A DNA stretch of 64,000 nucleotides from Sapria himalayana. Its lineage: Eukaryota > Streptophyta > Magnoliopsida > Malpighiales > Rafflesiaceae. Shown in pieces: positions 26,935 through 40,089 of this stretch. How positions within the stretch are numbered: position 1 is the first letter of the stretch; the number at the start of each line of letters is the position of its first letter. The DNA is taken from the NCBI GenBank assembly GCA_029783825.1, contig JAREIK010012355.1:1-64000 (forward strand), in the 5' to 3' direction. The notes below the pieces were generated by a model, which searched no databases, had not been told where the DNA came from, and worked only from the letters and a program-made list of their open reading frames with translations. Both the position numbers and the translations under genes were made by a program.

Positions 26935-27365
26935 CTAATATGATAACAAGTTTTCAAATTTTATGAATATTTTTCAGCATTCATTAGTGTAATAAGGAAA
27001 AAGAAGGCAGTATGTGATGGCTATCATCCAAATCATACCTGATTTTTTACGCTGGTTTGCATTGATCCATAGCTTTAATACCTCATTTAAGCAGCAGCAA
27101 ACTCATGAGATTTATATGATTTCATTACAACTCATGTAGCTTTCCCCGAGTGTACCCAATGACTGAGGGTGTAAATTGTTAAATAAATTGGAGCTTATAT
27201 TATTCTCATTATTATAGGAACATTGTGATATGATAACAAGTTTAATTTTATGAATATTTTATCAGCATTAATTAGTTTTATAAGCAAAAAAAAAAGTAAC
27301 ACATGATAACTATCATCCAAATCCTACCTAATTTATGATACTATTTGCATTGATCCATAGCTCCA
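26935..27365 (+). repeat. Pair of ~135-bp direct repeats
   Basis: 26940-27075 and 27232-27365 share 'ttatgaatatttt', 'tcagcatt.attagt', 'tatcatccaaatc' and 'tttgcattgatccatagct'. They sit about 295 bp apart within the 540-bp satellite-like region. Confidence 0.8.
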
Positions 27366-28330
27366 TGTAATTATAAGTAGTTATACATAAATGTATACAA
27401 ATTTATAAACAAATATATAAATTATATATATGTATAAATAGTTAAAAAAATTATTATATTTAATTATATTAGTTTTAATTGGTTTTAAAATATTTATATA
27501 GTTATACACATATAATTGAACATAATGTTGTATGTTGTTATACATGTAATTATAAATATAGTTACATGTGGTTATACATATAGTTACACATATAGTTATA
27601 CTTATATTATACAAGTAGGTATATATATTATTCATATTATTTATATATTTATACATATAGATACGCATAGGTATAGATATAATAAAATACATTTTAATAT
27701 ACTAATATATACAAATGTATATTAATATATAATTGTAAATTATATATTTAAATAAAATCATGTATAAAGCTTTTATAGTTATACATATAATAAGATACAA
27801 TTTTTATAGTTATATGTTATTATACATATAGTATATATAGATATAAATATTTTATATAGTTAAACATATAGTTATATAGATATATTCATACAAATAATTA
27901 TACATAATTATATAAAGTTATAAATAAATATATAGATTTACATATATGTATACATAGTTACAAATATAATTAGATTTAATTATATAAAGTGTTATATAGT
28001 ATACAAATATTTATATATAGTTATACAAATTTGGTATATAGTTATACAATATAGTTAAACATAATGTTATATGTTATTATACATGTAATTATGATATAGT
28101 TAAATGTGGTTATACATATAGCTACACATATAGTTATACTTATATTTATACATGTAGGTATATATATATTTTTATGTAATTTTCTATATGTATACATATA
28201 GTTATCTATAGGTATTATATATGGTAAAATACACTTTTATATACTAATATATAAAAATGTATATTATATATATGTTGTTAATTATATTTTTAAATATAAT
28301 AATGTATAATATTTTATAGTTATACATAGT

Positions 28331-28604
28331 CAAAGACATTATTGTAGTTATATGTTCTCATACCTATGGGATACAATGAAAAAAGACAAAATAGAAACAA
28401 ACAAGTTCAGCATACAACAGATCAGAACAAAGTAAATGTGATCTTGTATTTCAAGTATTGAATATATAAATATAAATACAATTTGAATCTCGTAGAAATA
28501 GATGATGTCATCCACATAATAGAATAGAACTCAAGCAAAATAGGCAAAGATTACGTCTACATCCAGATATGTCAACAAAGATTGTCTCATCATGCTAAAA
28601 TTAT
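28331..28604 (-). other. Likely former 3' untranslated region of the ARF pseudogene
   Basis: Non-repetitive sequence directly downstream of the ARF stop in minus orientation, ending where the 540-bp repeat begins. It looks like transcript-derived 3' UTR because it differs from the surrounding repeats. This is an inference. Confidence 0.35.
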
Positions 28605-29150
28605 TTATGACTTTATGGCAATGTAATAGGAAAGCCAATCAAGACCCTCATAAAGGCCCTCACTAGAGGTTGCACATGTGCTCTGAATGTGCCAATGGCC
28701 TTGGTAAAAACAATGAAGTCCTAGCTTGCTAGTAATTTCAGCTGCATTCAATGCATTGGGAAGATCTTGCTTATTGGAAAACACTAGCAAAACTACATCT
28801 CGAAGCTTTTCCCTCATTTAGCATCCTATGCAACTCATCTCTGGCTTCACCAACTTGATCTCTATCATTGTTGTCCACCACAAATATGAGACTTAGGGTA
28901 TTTTGGAAGTAATCTTTCCAGAAAGGGTGAATCTTGTCTTGACTCGCAACATCCCACACAGTGAAATTGATATTTTTGTATCCAACCGTCTCTACATTTA
29001 AGACAATAGTAGGAATTGTGGTTACAATTTAATCAAGCTTCAACTTTACAGAATGGTTGTCTTACCACCAGCATCAAGACCTAGCATCAAAATCCTCATC
29101 TCCTTGTCGGTAAACAGCCTACTGAATAGCTTTGTGAACCTAAACCCAAT
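28605..29150 (-). pseudogene. ARF1: ARF1-type small GTPase pseudogene
   Basis: ADP-ribosylation factors are myristoylated small GTPases that recruit COPI coats at the Golgi. The minus strand carries essentially the whole ~181-residue gene without introns. Visible are the N terminus '[20 protein letters not shown]', the P-loop 'GLDAGGKTT' (family GLDAAGKTT), '[16 protein letters not shown]', switch II 'WDVASQDK' (normally WDVGGQDK), '[20 protein letters not shown]', the guanine motif 'NKQD', and '[17 protein letters not shown]'. Disabling changes are: the start ATG replaced by ATT at 29148-29150, a one-base deletion near 29050 just after the P-loop, stop codons in the following stretch, and a frameshift near 28800 before '[14 protein letters not shown]'. 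Lack of introns points to a processed (retrotransposed) copy. No clear poly(A) tract or target duplication was seen. Confidence 0.92.
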
Positions 29151-29520
29151 TTCTTCCACTAAATCTCAATCCCTTTGTTGCATGGCAATAAAGAGTTATA
29201 ATGAGAGAAACAAACAATATCAATAGACTTCAAGAGATTGTCACTAGAGAGGGAGGTCCTGCTTTACCTAGTTAAGAGAGTCAATTTAGCTAATACACAC
29301 ACAATTATTCACAATTGACGTAAACCCTAATTATATGTTTAATAAAATATTGTAAATATTATTAATTAATAAAATATTAGGTAAAATAATCTAATAGCAA
29401 AATTTGTGAACGTATTTTATTAAATATTATATATTAGGCTATGAATTATGAATTATATGTTTTATAATAAATATTGTGTGCAAATATTTGACCCTAATTA
29501 ATATATGATTTTTTAAAATA
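29151..29520. other. Short unique and AT-rich interval
   Basis: 29151-29290 may include remnants of the ARF 5' leader. The rest is AT-rich with no recognised gene, leading into the TATC array. Confidence 0.5.
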
Positions 29521-30048
29521 AATATCTATCTATCTATCTATCTATTTTCTATCTATCTAGGAATCTATCGATCTATCTATCTATCTATCTTTCTTCTATC
29601 TATATGTCTATCTATCTTTCTATCTATCTATCTAATAATCTATCTATATATCTGTCTATCTATATTTTATCAATTTATCTATTTATCTATCTATATATCT
29701 ATCATTTAATCTGTCTTTCAATCTATCTATCATTCTCACTATCAATTTCGCTATTAATCTTTCGTTAAATCTATATATCAATCAATCTTTTAATCTATCT
29801 ATTATAATGTCTATTAACATGTCTATCTATATGTCTATAATTCTGTCAATCTTTCTATCTTTATATCTATCTAGCTATCTATCAATATATCTACATATCA
29901 ATATATCTATATATCTATTTATCTGTCTAACTTTCTATCTATTTATCTACATATCTAAATATCTATCTATCAATCTATATGTGTATATATATCTATCAAT
30001 CAATCAATCTATCTATATATTTGTCTATATATCTATCAATTTATTTAG

Positions 30049-30079
<31 letters not shown>

Positions 30080-30162
30080 TATCAATTTTTTTACATATGT
30101 CTCTATCTATCAATCTTTCTATCTATCTATTTTTCTTTCTATATATATAAATGTCAATCAAT

Positions 30163-30212
<50 letters not shown>

Positions 30213-31443
30213 ATTTATGTGTCTATCTATCTATTTATATGTCTATCTATATGTCTAACTATATGTCTATTTATATATCTATCTATTAATTTGTCTATAT
30301 ATTTGCTTATCTAACTATCTATCTATATCTGTCTATTTATATTTATGTATGTTTGTCTATCTATCTATCTCTCTGTCAATCTATCTGTATAATTATCTTT
30401 TTATCTATATCAATCAATCAATATGTTTGTCTATCTATAGATCTATCTTATCTTTGTATGTATGTATCTATCTTTCGATGTGTTTGTATGTCTATATATC
30501 TATCTATCACTATGACTATCATTATGTCTATCAATCTGACTATCAAATATTTTATCAATCTTTATATCAATTTGTCGATCAATCTGTCAATAAATTTGTA
30601 TATCAATCTATATATAAATCTATCTATCAATCTATCTATCTATTTGTCTATCTATATATCTATATATTTGTCTATCTAACTTTCTATCTATCTATATGTT
30701 TGTCTATCTATCTATCTATCTATGTTTATATCTATTTGTCTATCTATTTGTCAAATAATCTATCTATCTATCTTTCTATATATCTGGCTATTTATCTCTC
30801 TATCTATATGCCTTTCTAAATGTCTATCTATCTATTTATTTTTATATCTATCTATCTATCTATCAATTAATCTATCTATCTGTATATCTATAATATATCC
30901 ATCTATCTATTTGTTTATCTATCTATCTATCTATCTTTATATCCATATATTTATCTGTTTATCAATCAATCAATCTATCTATCTATATTTATATCTATCT
31001 ATCTATATAGCTCTCTACCTACCTACCTATCTATCCATCTATTTGTATTTCTAATTATTTATTTATATATCTCTTTATATGTCTTTCTATATATCTATCT
31101 GCCTCTCTATCAATATATCAGTCTATCAGTTTATCAGCCTATTAGTCCATCTATAAATCTGACTATCAATCAATCAATCTATCTATATATTTGTATTTCT
31201 ATGTATCTATCTATAAGTTTATCTATATATTTGTCTATCTGTTTATCCTTCTATCTATCTATTTTATTTCAACATATTTATATGTCAATCTATATATCTA
31301 TGTAACTATCTAACTATTATTGTATCAATTAATTTATATATCTTCTTTCTATTTTTTTTATCTCTTAAACTATCTAACTACCTTTCTATTTATCGGCCTA
31401 TTTGTCAATCATTATATAAATAAATAAATAAATAAATAAATAA

Positions 31444-31521
<78 letters not shown>

Positions 31522-31610
31522 TTATTTATTTATTTATATATCTATCTATATATCTATCACTCATCCGATCTTATTACCTTTATATTTGTCAGTTTATCTA
31601 AATGTCTATC
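29521..31610 (+). repeat. TATC array adjoining a Copia gag fragment
   Basis: Degenerate TATC units with plus polarity. From about 30170 onward the order of variant units matches the reverse complement of 51965-53330 (for example the 'cttatctttgtatgtatgta' landmark near 30450 and 53040, 'caatttgtcgatca' near 30570 and 52930, and 'gctctctacctacc' near 31010 and 52450). This array is therefore part of a larger inverted duplication that includes the Copia fragment. A (TA)n hairpin interrupts it. Confidence 0.9.
31418..31540. repeat. Long perfect hairpin: (AAAT)n-(TA)n-(ATTT)n
   Basis: An AAAT run, about 75 bases of alternating TA, then an ATTT run form an almost perfect inverted repeat able to fold fully. 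In the inverted copy the corresponding place (about 52035-52060) has only a short TA run, so the hairpin expanded in this copy alone. Confidence 0.85.
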
Positions 31611-31613
31611 TAA

Positions 31614-32830
31614 CAAATAGGAAATCAAGTTATTATCAACAATTGGTATTATAGGTTTAGGTTGTGAATTATGATGCACCATTGGGCGAAGTTACTATTG
31701 ATGATAATAATGAATTGAATAAATAGTAAAAAATGTGTAAACAATATCAGCATGTTAAAAGAGGTATTCTCAATTATCATACACAGTGCTTTGAAAGAAT
31801 TGTCTTGAAGAATTTATATTTTGTAGATAGTAATGACTGCATTTGAAGGAAAAGTGAAAATAAAAAAAATCTATAGAATGAAATTTGGATTCTTGAAAAT
31901 ATAGATGAAGGATTATATATACTAGATAAAATCTATATCAACCCCTTATGAGGAAGATGATAGAGTGTACGAAGAAAGAAGAGCACATACTAGCACTTGA
32001 ATTAATCTGAAATATGATATCTTACAAACTTACTTTCAATATAAAAATTGAGAAGAGCATAGTAATGCTTACGATGGCACTTGCTAGTATATATGAAAAA
32101 CTAATTGATGCTAAAAAAGTGCATATGATGAGGTGTTTTTTCAATCTGAAGTTGACAGAAAGCACATTAGTGACCCAACAACTCAATAAAGTCAACACTA
32201 TCACAACTCAATTAAGTTTGTTTGGAATTGAAGTCAATGATGAAGTATGTGCATTGATACTTCTGTGTTCTCTATCAAAAAATATCATATTACAATTATA
32301 GTTGCTCATAGTTCATCAAGAACTAATAAATTGAAAATTGATGATGTTCAAGATTTAATTCTCAGCAAGGAGATTCAACAGTGATAGACAAGTGAAACAT
32401 CAACCATTTTAGAATTATATACAAAGTTAATTGAAAGAAATTCAACCAAGAGAAAATGTCAAGCAAATCAAAAACAAGAGGTCTAAATCTAAGAATCATT
32501 GTAATTATAATAGCTCAAAGACCATTAAGTATTGAAATTATAGAGAGACAATAAACTACAAAAATCAATGCAAGTGTTAGTTATTTTATAGCATGGTAAA
32601 ATGTTTCACAAGTATATGAATTTAACAAGTAATAAATTTAACTCTATGAATATGGATTATCATTTCATAGATATTGATTATTTGGATTAATTATCAAAGT
32701 TTCTTCATTATCTAAGCTTACACTAAGTAAATAGTTTCTAGTGTTTACTCAAGTAAATAATTTTATGGTTAGCTTACAATAAGTAAACAATATCAAGTCC
32801 ATGGGCATACAATTTATGCATACCTACTTC
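31614..32830 (+). pseudogene. Copia retrotransposon 5' internal region and gag remnant
   Basis: Gag coats the RNA in Copia particles. The frame at 32014-32300 reads 'MRCFFNLKLTESTLVTQQLN' and then 'LFGIEVNDEVCALILLCSLS', matching the UBN2/Gag family pattern (L..LKM.EG.SV..HLN.F....QL...GI...DE..A..LL.SLP). Downstream, in other frames, come 'KSKNKRSKSKNHCNYNS' and a worn zinc knuckle 'NYRETINYKNQCK' (32520-32575). Stops interrupt the region. Sequence after the knuckle is non-pol, and the same break is present in the inverted copy at 50765-51960, so the pol gene was lost before the two copies separated. Confidence 0.85.
31644..31660 (+). other. Primer-binding-site-like sequence
   Basis: TGGTATTATAGGTTTAG starts here; the other copy has TGGTATTGGAGG (minus strand, about 51931 leftward). 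The usual plant Copia PBS complementary to initiator tRNA-Met is TGGTATCAGAGC, so both look like mutated versions. Upstream is a short non-repeat stretch and then the TATC array, where an LTR should be. Confidence 0.55.
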
Positions 32831-32985
32831 TTGTAAGAATTAAATATCAATATATGTTTAGATGCCAAAATGAAATTTTTCTAATAGACAAAAAACATAT
32901 AGATTTAGTCTAATTGTTGACTAATAGAAAAATATAATTAACCCTTATAAATATTTTAAACAGATTGACACAATAAAGTATACTC
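32831..32985. other. AT-rich spacer between Copia remnant and GATA array
   Basis: No recognised feature. The homology to 50765-51960 stops at about 32830. Confidence 0.5.
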
Positions 32986-35900
32986 TCTATCTATCTATTT
33001 CAATTAGTAATATTTATATCTATTTGTCTATCTTCCTATACATTTAATAGACAAGTAGACTATTAGATAGATAGATAGACTAATAGTCTAATAGATGAAT
33101 GGAGCGATTGAAAGAAAGAAAGAAAGATGGATGGATGGATAGGTAGACTGATAGATAATTAGACTTTTAGATAGATAGATTTATTGATCGATAGATAGAC
33201 AGATAAATAGATAGACACATATACTAATAGAATTATATACTAAAAGATTGATAGAAAAATATACTTTGAGATAAATAGACAAATAGAAAGATAAATAGAT
33301 AGATAGACAGTTAAAGATATAGACATTTAGATCGTTAATGAAATAGATAGATAGATAGATAGATAGTCTAATAGATGAATAAAGTGATAGAAAGAACGAC
33401 ATATAGATAGATAGATAGACTAATTGATAGATAGATAGACAGACAGACTGATAGATAGATAGATATAATGATAATTAGATAAACATGTTGAAAAATAGAT
33501 AAAATTAAAAATAAATACATATTCAGGTAGGCAAGTAGATAGAAAGATAAATAGAAACATATACTAATATATAGAGCCAAAAATAAATAGATAGGCAAAT
33601 AGATAGATAGATAGATATATATATATATATATATATATGTAGACAGTTTGATAGACAGATAGATAAATATATATAGGTAGATATATACATAGGTAGATAT
33701 ATACATAGATAGATAGACACCTAGACCTAGAAAGAAATAGACACATATACACATAGACACATAGACTCATAGACACATAAACATTTCGACACATAGAGAC
33801 ATAGATACATATACACTAGACACATTGTCACAAGACTTAGACATATAGATTAGATACCAAGAGAGACATTTAGATAGATAAATAAAGAGCCATATATACA
33901 TATAAATGGATAACAAAATAGTCAGATAGATAGATAAACAAAAATATAAATAGATAATAGATATATAGATACACCTATTTTCATATAGCCAGATAAATAG
34001 ATAGATAGATAGATAACAAAAAGGTAGATAGAGTCTTAAACAAGTATACATAAGAGAGGTATATCGAAAGATAGATAAATAGTTAAACATATAAAAAGAT
34101 GAAAGATAAAAGATAGATAGCTAGAGGGATAGACAAATTGTTATTTAGAGAGATACATAGATAGAAAAATAGATAGATATCTCGATATATATATATATAG
34201 TAGATATTAGATAGATAAACAGACAAATAGACATTTTTACAAATAGAAAGATTTCTAGATAGACACATAGATTGACAGATAGATAGACAAAAAGATAGGC
34301 AGATAGATTGACAACACATATAGATAGAAAGACAAATTAATAGATACTCATATATATAGTTATACATATAGACAAATACATAACTACAAATAGACAAATA
34401 GAAAGATAGTGAGATAGAGAGATAGACAGAAAAACTAATAGAGAAATAGTCATATATATAGATAAAAAGAAATATGAATTGACAGATAGAAAGTTATACC
34501 AAATTGAAAGTTAGAGATAAATAGATATAATATAGATATATAGATAGATAGACAGATTAATACATGGATACATAGACATATAGATAAGAGACAGATATAT
34601 AGATATATAGGTAGATACATAGATACACAAATATACATATAGATCTTTAGACCGTTAGATGTATAACAAATATAAAGATAGATAAATAGATAGATAGATC
34701 GATATATAGATAGATATATAGATAGAAACTTAAATAGATAGATAGATAGATAGATAGACTATTATATGTATAGACACATAGATAAATAGACATACAGATA
34801 GATAGACAGATAGACAGATAGATAGTAAATAGATAGATATATATATATACACCACACACAAAAATAGAAAGATAAACAGATACATAGATAATAAAAATAA
34901 AAAATAGACAAATTGATATATAAATAGATAGTATAGATATATAATATTATATATATATATATATATAGATATATATATATGTAGACAGACAGATAAATAG
35001 ATACAAAAATAGACATATAGATAGATATCGCATTGATGGTGATTGATTGACATATAAATTCAATATAGATAGACAATAGACAGATAGATTGATTAATAGA
35101 TTGATAAATAGATTGATCAAAAATGATATATTAATTGATAGCTGAACATATGTAACATATTAGATGGCTAGATAGATAGATATATAGACTATAAAACAAA
35201 TAGACAGATAAATAATTTATAGATTGATAATAAAACATATAGATAGATAGTCAAAAAAGCAAATATGAGGATAAGCAGATAAAATATAGACAGTTAGCAT
35301 TATATATATATATATAGACATATAGTCGGTAAACATATAGATATAAAGATAGGCTGCTAGATAGATAGATAGTTTAATAGATAAATCATCTAATTGATAA
35401 ATGGGAAGATAGATAGATGGACAAATAGATAGATTAGATTGATAACACGAAAGTTAGAAAAATAAATATATAGACAGATATATTGATTGATAGATAGTAG
35501 GATAGATAAATAGATAGCTAGATTGATAGGTATATATAAAATGGTAGATAGATAGATATCCAAATTGAAAAATAGAGACATAGGTGATAGATGATAGATA
35601 GATAAATAGATAGTTAGTTAAATAAATAGACATATATATAGATAAACAAATAGAAAGATAGATTGATAGAAAGATAGATTGATAGATAGATAGACAATAT
35701 CCTAATAAAAGATAGATACAAAGATAGATAGATACATAGATAGACATAGAGAATTATAAACAGATAGATAGATAGACTGATAGTTTGATTGATAGTTATA
35801 GAGTTAGATAGATATATAGTTAGACAAATAGGATAATTGAAAATAGATAAAAGATAGATAGATAGCCATATGAGATAGAAAATAGATCGATTGATTGATA

Positions 35901-37523
35901 CACACATAGACAAATATAATGATAGACATAAAGATAGATAGATAGATAAATAGATAGAGATACATAGATTGAAAATAGACTGATAGAAAGATGATTGTAT
36001 AGATAGATTAATAGATCTATAGATAAATATAAAGATAGACTGATCAACAAATATGTCGATAGGTAAATGTGTAGAAAGGCAGATATATAGATAAACAAAT
36101 AGTTAGATAAATAGATAGATAGACAGATAGATGGATAGATTGATAGGAGAAAGATATATGGATAGATAAATAGATACATAGATTTACTAATAGTCTGATA
36201 GTTCTATTGATAGTTAAAAAGTCAGATTGTTAGGAAAATAAATATATAGACAAATAGACAGATGGACACATAGATAAATACACAAATAGATATAGAGATA
36301 GATGGGTATATAGATAGATAGCTAGATAGATAGATAGATAGATAGACAAATAAACAGATAGACATATAAACATATAGACAAATAGAAAAATTTATTGATA
36401 GACAGATAGATAGACATATATATAGTTAGATAGATAGATAGATAGATAGACAAATAGATATATAATTAGAAAGTTAGACATATTAACATATAGACAGCTA
36501 GATAGATAAATAGATAGATAGTGTGTTAAAAAAATAGACAGATAGATAGATTTATAGAATGACAAATAAACATATATATAGATAGACCAAAAAGTAGATT
36601 GGAGGATAAGTAGATAAAGATATAGATAGTTTGACATATATATATATATATAGATATATAGTCTGATAGATAGATTAAAATATAGTCAGTTAGATAGAGA
36701 GATAGATAGATAATCATATAGACAAATATATAGATAGATAAATGGGAAGATAGACAGATAAACAAATATACTTATAGAGAGATAGATTGATAGATGAATA
36801 GATAAATAAATAAATAGATAGATAGATAGTAAGATAGACATTTAGATAGATATATAGATAGAAGGATAGATATATAAATTGACAGATAGATAGAATTTTA
36901 AATAGACAAATAGACAGATCACTAGTTATACACTTAGACAAATAGATAGATATAGACAATTTGCCTGATAAAAAGACAGATAAAAAGGTAGATAACTAGA
37001 TACACAAATAGATATATAGAAAGATAGAAAGATAAATAAATAGGTAGATATGTAGATAGACAGAAAGATAGATATATAGATTGATAGATAGATAGTCTGA
37101 TTGATAAATTGATAGATAGTTAGATAGATAGATAGATTCATAGAAAGTTAAATATAATGACTGATATTCTAATAGTCTAATAAATAGTTAAAGAATTAGA
37201 GAGTTAGATAGTTATACAAATAGATATATTAGATAGATAGGTTGATAGATAGATAGAGAAATATAATTATAGACATATAGACAGAGAAATAAATAAATAG
37301 ATATATACATAGATAGATAAATAGACTAATAGAAAAGAAATATATAGATAGAAAGATAGATACATAGACAAATAAAAAAAATAAAGTTAGTTAGATAAAA
37401 AATAGGTAGATAGGGAGATGGATATAAATGCAGATATAAATACAGATAAATAGTAAAATATATAGATAGATAGATAGTTCGATCGATAACCAAAAAGATA
37501 GATATATAGATAGATAGATAGCT

Positions 37524-37558
<35 letters not shown>

Positions 37559-38170
37559 CAGATAGATAAATAGATAGATAGAAAGATAGATATAATGATA
37601 GATAATTAAATAGACTAATAGAGTGATAGTTCGATTGATAGTTAAATTGTTAGATAGTTAGTAAAATAGATATATAGACAAATAGACAGATAGACATATA
37701 AACAAATATGCAAATAGATAGAGAAATAGGTAGACATATAGATAGGTGATTGATAGATAAATAGTTAGATATGTAGATAAAAAGATATATATATATTAAC
37801 TGAAAGACTGATGACCGAAACAAAAATAGATAGTTAGAAAGATATACAGATAGAAAGATATTTAGTTAGACAATTACAAAGATATAAAAATAAGTAATTA
37901 GAGATACAGACAAATAGACAAATAGACAAATAGAAAAATAGATAGATAGATTTATAGATAGACATGAAGATAAATAGATAGTTAAATAGATAGAGAATTA
38001 GACAAATAGAGAGAGAAATACATAGATAGATAGAAAGATAGACATATAGATAGATAGAAAGATAGACATATAGATAGATAGATAGGAATACAGACAGACA
38101 GATAGATAGTTACATAGAAATATAGATAGATAAAAAGATATATAGGTAGATAGACAAATAGAAAAATAGA
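32986..38170 (-). repeat. Long GATA array
   Basis: About 5.2 kb of degenerate GATA units (TATC on minus). A short patch at 32986-33045 has the opposite polarity. Recurrent landmark variants such as 'taatagtctaatagatgaa', 'gattgatagtta' and 'gactgatagtttgattga' return at irregular intervals, suggesting diverged longer repeat units. It stops abruptly at 38170 against the CACTA-like copy B. Confidence 0.95.
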
Positions 38171-38769
38171 TTTTTATGAGTATGTACATAGTGGGTGCAT
38201 ATATTTATTTGTAGACATGTATATATTGTCATACATACACTCCCATTCACACACACACACACACATGTTTGAATATATAATTGCTCGGGCTGGTCTAGTC
38301 ATCATCATGCATTGCTTACCAATGTAGGTCATAAAAGTCATGAATATTATACCATTCCCAAACTGTGGCATGAATATATTTTTTATCTAGGCCAGCTTGG
38401 TAGACATAGGTTGGTCTTAAATATTTTAGTAATTATATAGATATGCAATTATCACATGGTACAAAGTGTATGTATGAGGAAATGAGTTTTCTTGCTGTAG
38501 GCACTACAATGATTGTTTATAATTGTACTATGTCTTAGGATGATGATAATGATGCTCATGTAGTGTCATGTAATTTAATTACATCTCACAAAATTGTATT
38601 CAATAGGAAAGAAAAATGTATCATTTCATGATTTTTACTGGCCGCATGTGCCAAGAGGAATATATGGTCCTATTTAGGGAGAAGCAACTCACCGCCACAT
38701 CAAAAACTTGCTCAATCTAAAAATAAGTTGTTGGTAGGGACGTTTATCAATCTAGCATCATTTCCAGCC

Positions 38770-39135
38770 CCACTTTTATTATCAGCAGTAGTAGCAGTAG
38801 CGGCAGTGATAGCAGTAGCAGAAGCGGTAGCGGCAGTGACAACAGCAGCGGCGGTGGCGCAGGTAGCAGCAGCGGCGGTGGCACAGGTAGCAGCAGCGGC
38901 AGCTGTGGCTGCAGTAGGGGCAGTGGAACTGGTAATGGCAGTAGTAGTAGCGGTAGTGGCAGTAGTGGCAGCAGCAGTAGTAGGAACAACAGTAGTGGCA
39001 GTAGTAGCAGTATGAGCAGTAGTAGCATAGTGCGGGCGGCGGCGGCGGCAATGGCGGCGGCAACAGGAGTGGTGGTGGCGGCAGCAGTGGCAGGACAATG
39101 GTAGCAGTGGCGTCGGTAGTAGTAGCAGCAGCAAA
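38770..39135. repeat. GCA/GCG/GTA trinucleotide tract, copy B
   Basis: Interrupted GCN/GTA triplets giving overlapping Ala/Val and Leu/Pro/Cys frames on both strands. Homologous to 10262-10590, but the order of triplets differs, so it has evolved by slippage since the copies separated. Confidence 0.85.
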
Positions 39136-39319
39136 TGCTGTATATACGTACATATACACACACATATATTACTACAGTATTTGTACATATAATACTACAA
39201 TATTATATGTACATATATACTGAGTATATACGTACATGGTATATATGTACATATAATGTTGTAGTAATATATGATCATATACACTATAGTATATATGAAC
39301 ATATATACTACAGTATTAT

Positions 39320-39610
39320 ATATTTATCAAAACATAACTTTTTTTATTTGTTTTTTTGATTTTATTCACTGATTTAAATTTCGTACAGATATGGTACCTC
39401 ATTGTTCTCCATATAAAGTTTGTATAAGTGAGGGATTTTTTATTAGACATGATGCACCGCGACTCGGACAGTTTTGTAGCAGTAGAAAGATGGTGATCAG
39501 AGGAGCTGAGGAAGAGAAAGCAACATCAATGTATTAATAGATTATATTTTATGCACTATTAGTAGATACATTGATGAATAAGATGAAATAAAATTTTATT
39601 ATGTCCTTGT
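39320..39610 (+). repeat. Internal 290-bp duplication of copy B, first copy
   Basis: Paired with 40990-41290. Carries the 'ggagctgaggaagagaaagc' box. In frame with it, 'MHRDSDSFVAVERW' precedes a TGA stop and then 'SEELRKRKQHQ'. Confidence 0.8.
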
Positions 39611-40089
39611 TTTAAATATGTAAGACAATTGTTGCTTAGATTGTAGTTATTCGAAATTATTATTCTAATAATTTATTCATCATTTTGTGTTGCACATTAG
39701 CATGGTGGAGTGCTCCATTTTTCTAGGTTCAAGTTTCTTATTTATTTGTTAATGGTTACTACTACAGATGATCAGTCTCTATTTCATCTGCCATTTCTTT
39801 GTTAGCTTGTCAGCTCAGTCATGGCAAGGTAGAGCAACCCCCTTGTGGCCTTAGGACCGGAAGATAGTTCTGGTTGTGGGGAGGCAAGATGCGAACTTTG
39901 ATGTCCCAAGCTTGGCTCGTGGCTCTTCTTCCATGTTTTTCTTTAATAGTTTTCAGAGATATTTTCTAAAATTTAAATAATCTTCGTATTTCATATTTAT
40001 GTTGATAGCGAAGTTTTTCTGTCATCTTTGTGAAGTATAAATGGGATAATACTAATTTGTTGTAGTTTTGTGTCATCTGAGGTTATGTG

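Larger units (their letters stand above)
25966..28330. repeat. AT-rich tandem repeat, period near 540 bp, with interruption
   Basis: 27770-28310 repeats about 27230-27770 (landmarks 'ttatagttatacatata', 'catgtaattat', 'gtggttatacatata', 'cttatatt.tacaagtagg', each offset by about 540). 25973-26270 matches 27770-28060. Between units lie a TATATGTACATATATAC palindromic block (26430-26770) and a 135-bp duplication. Divergence is high. Open frames here are Tyr/Ile-rich repeat translations. Confidence 0.75.

Noticed and set aside
31644..31660. tRNA gene at the TGGTAT motif
   Set aside because: Only the primer-binding complement is present; there is no cloverleaf or internal promoter boxes.
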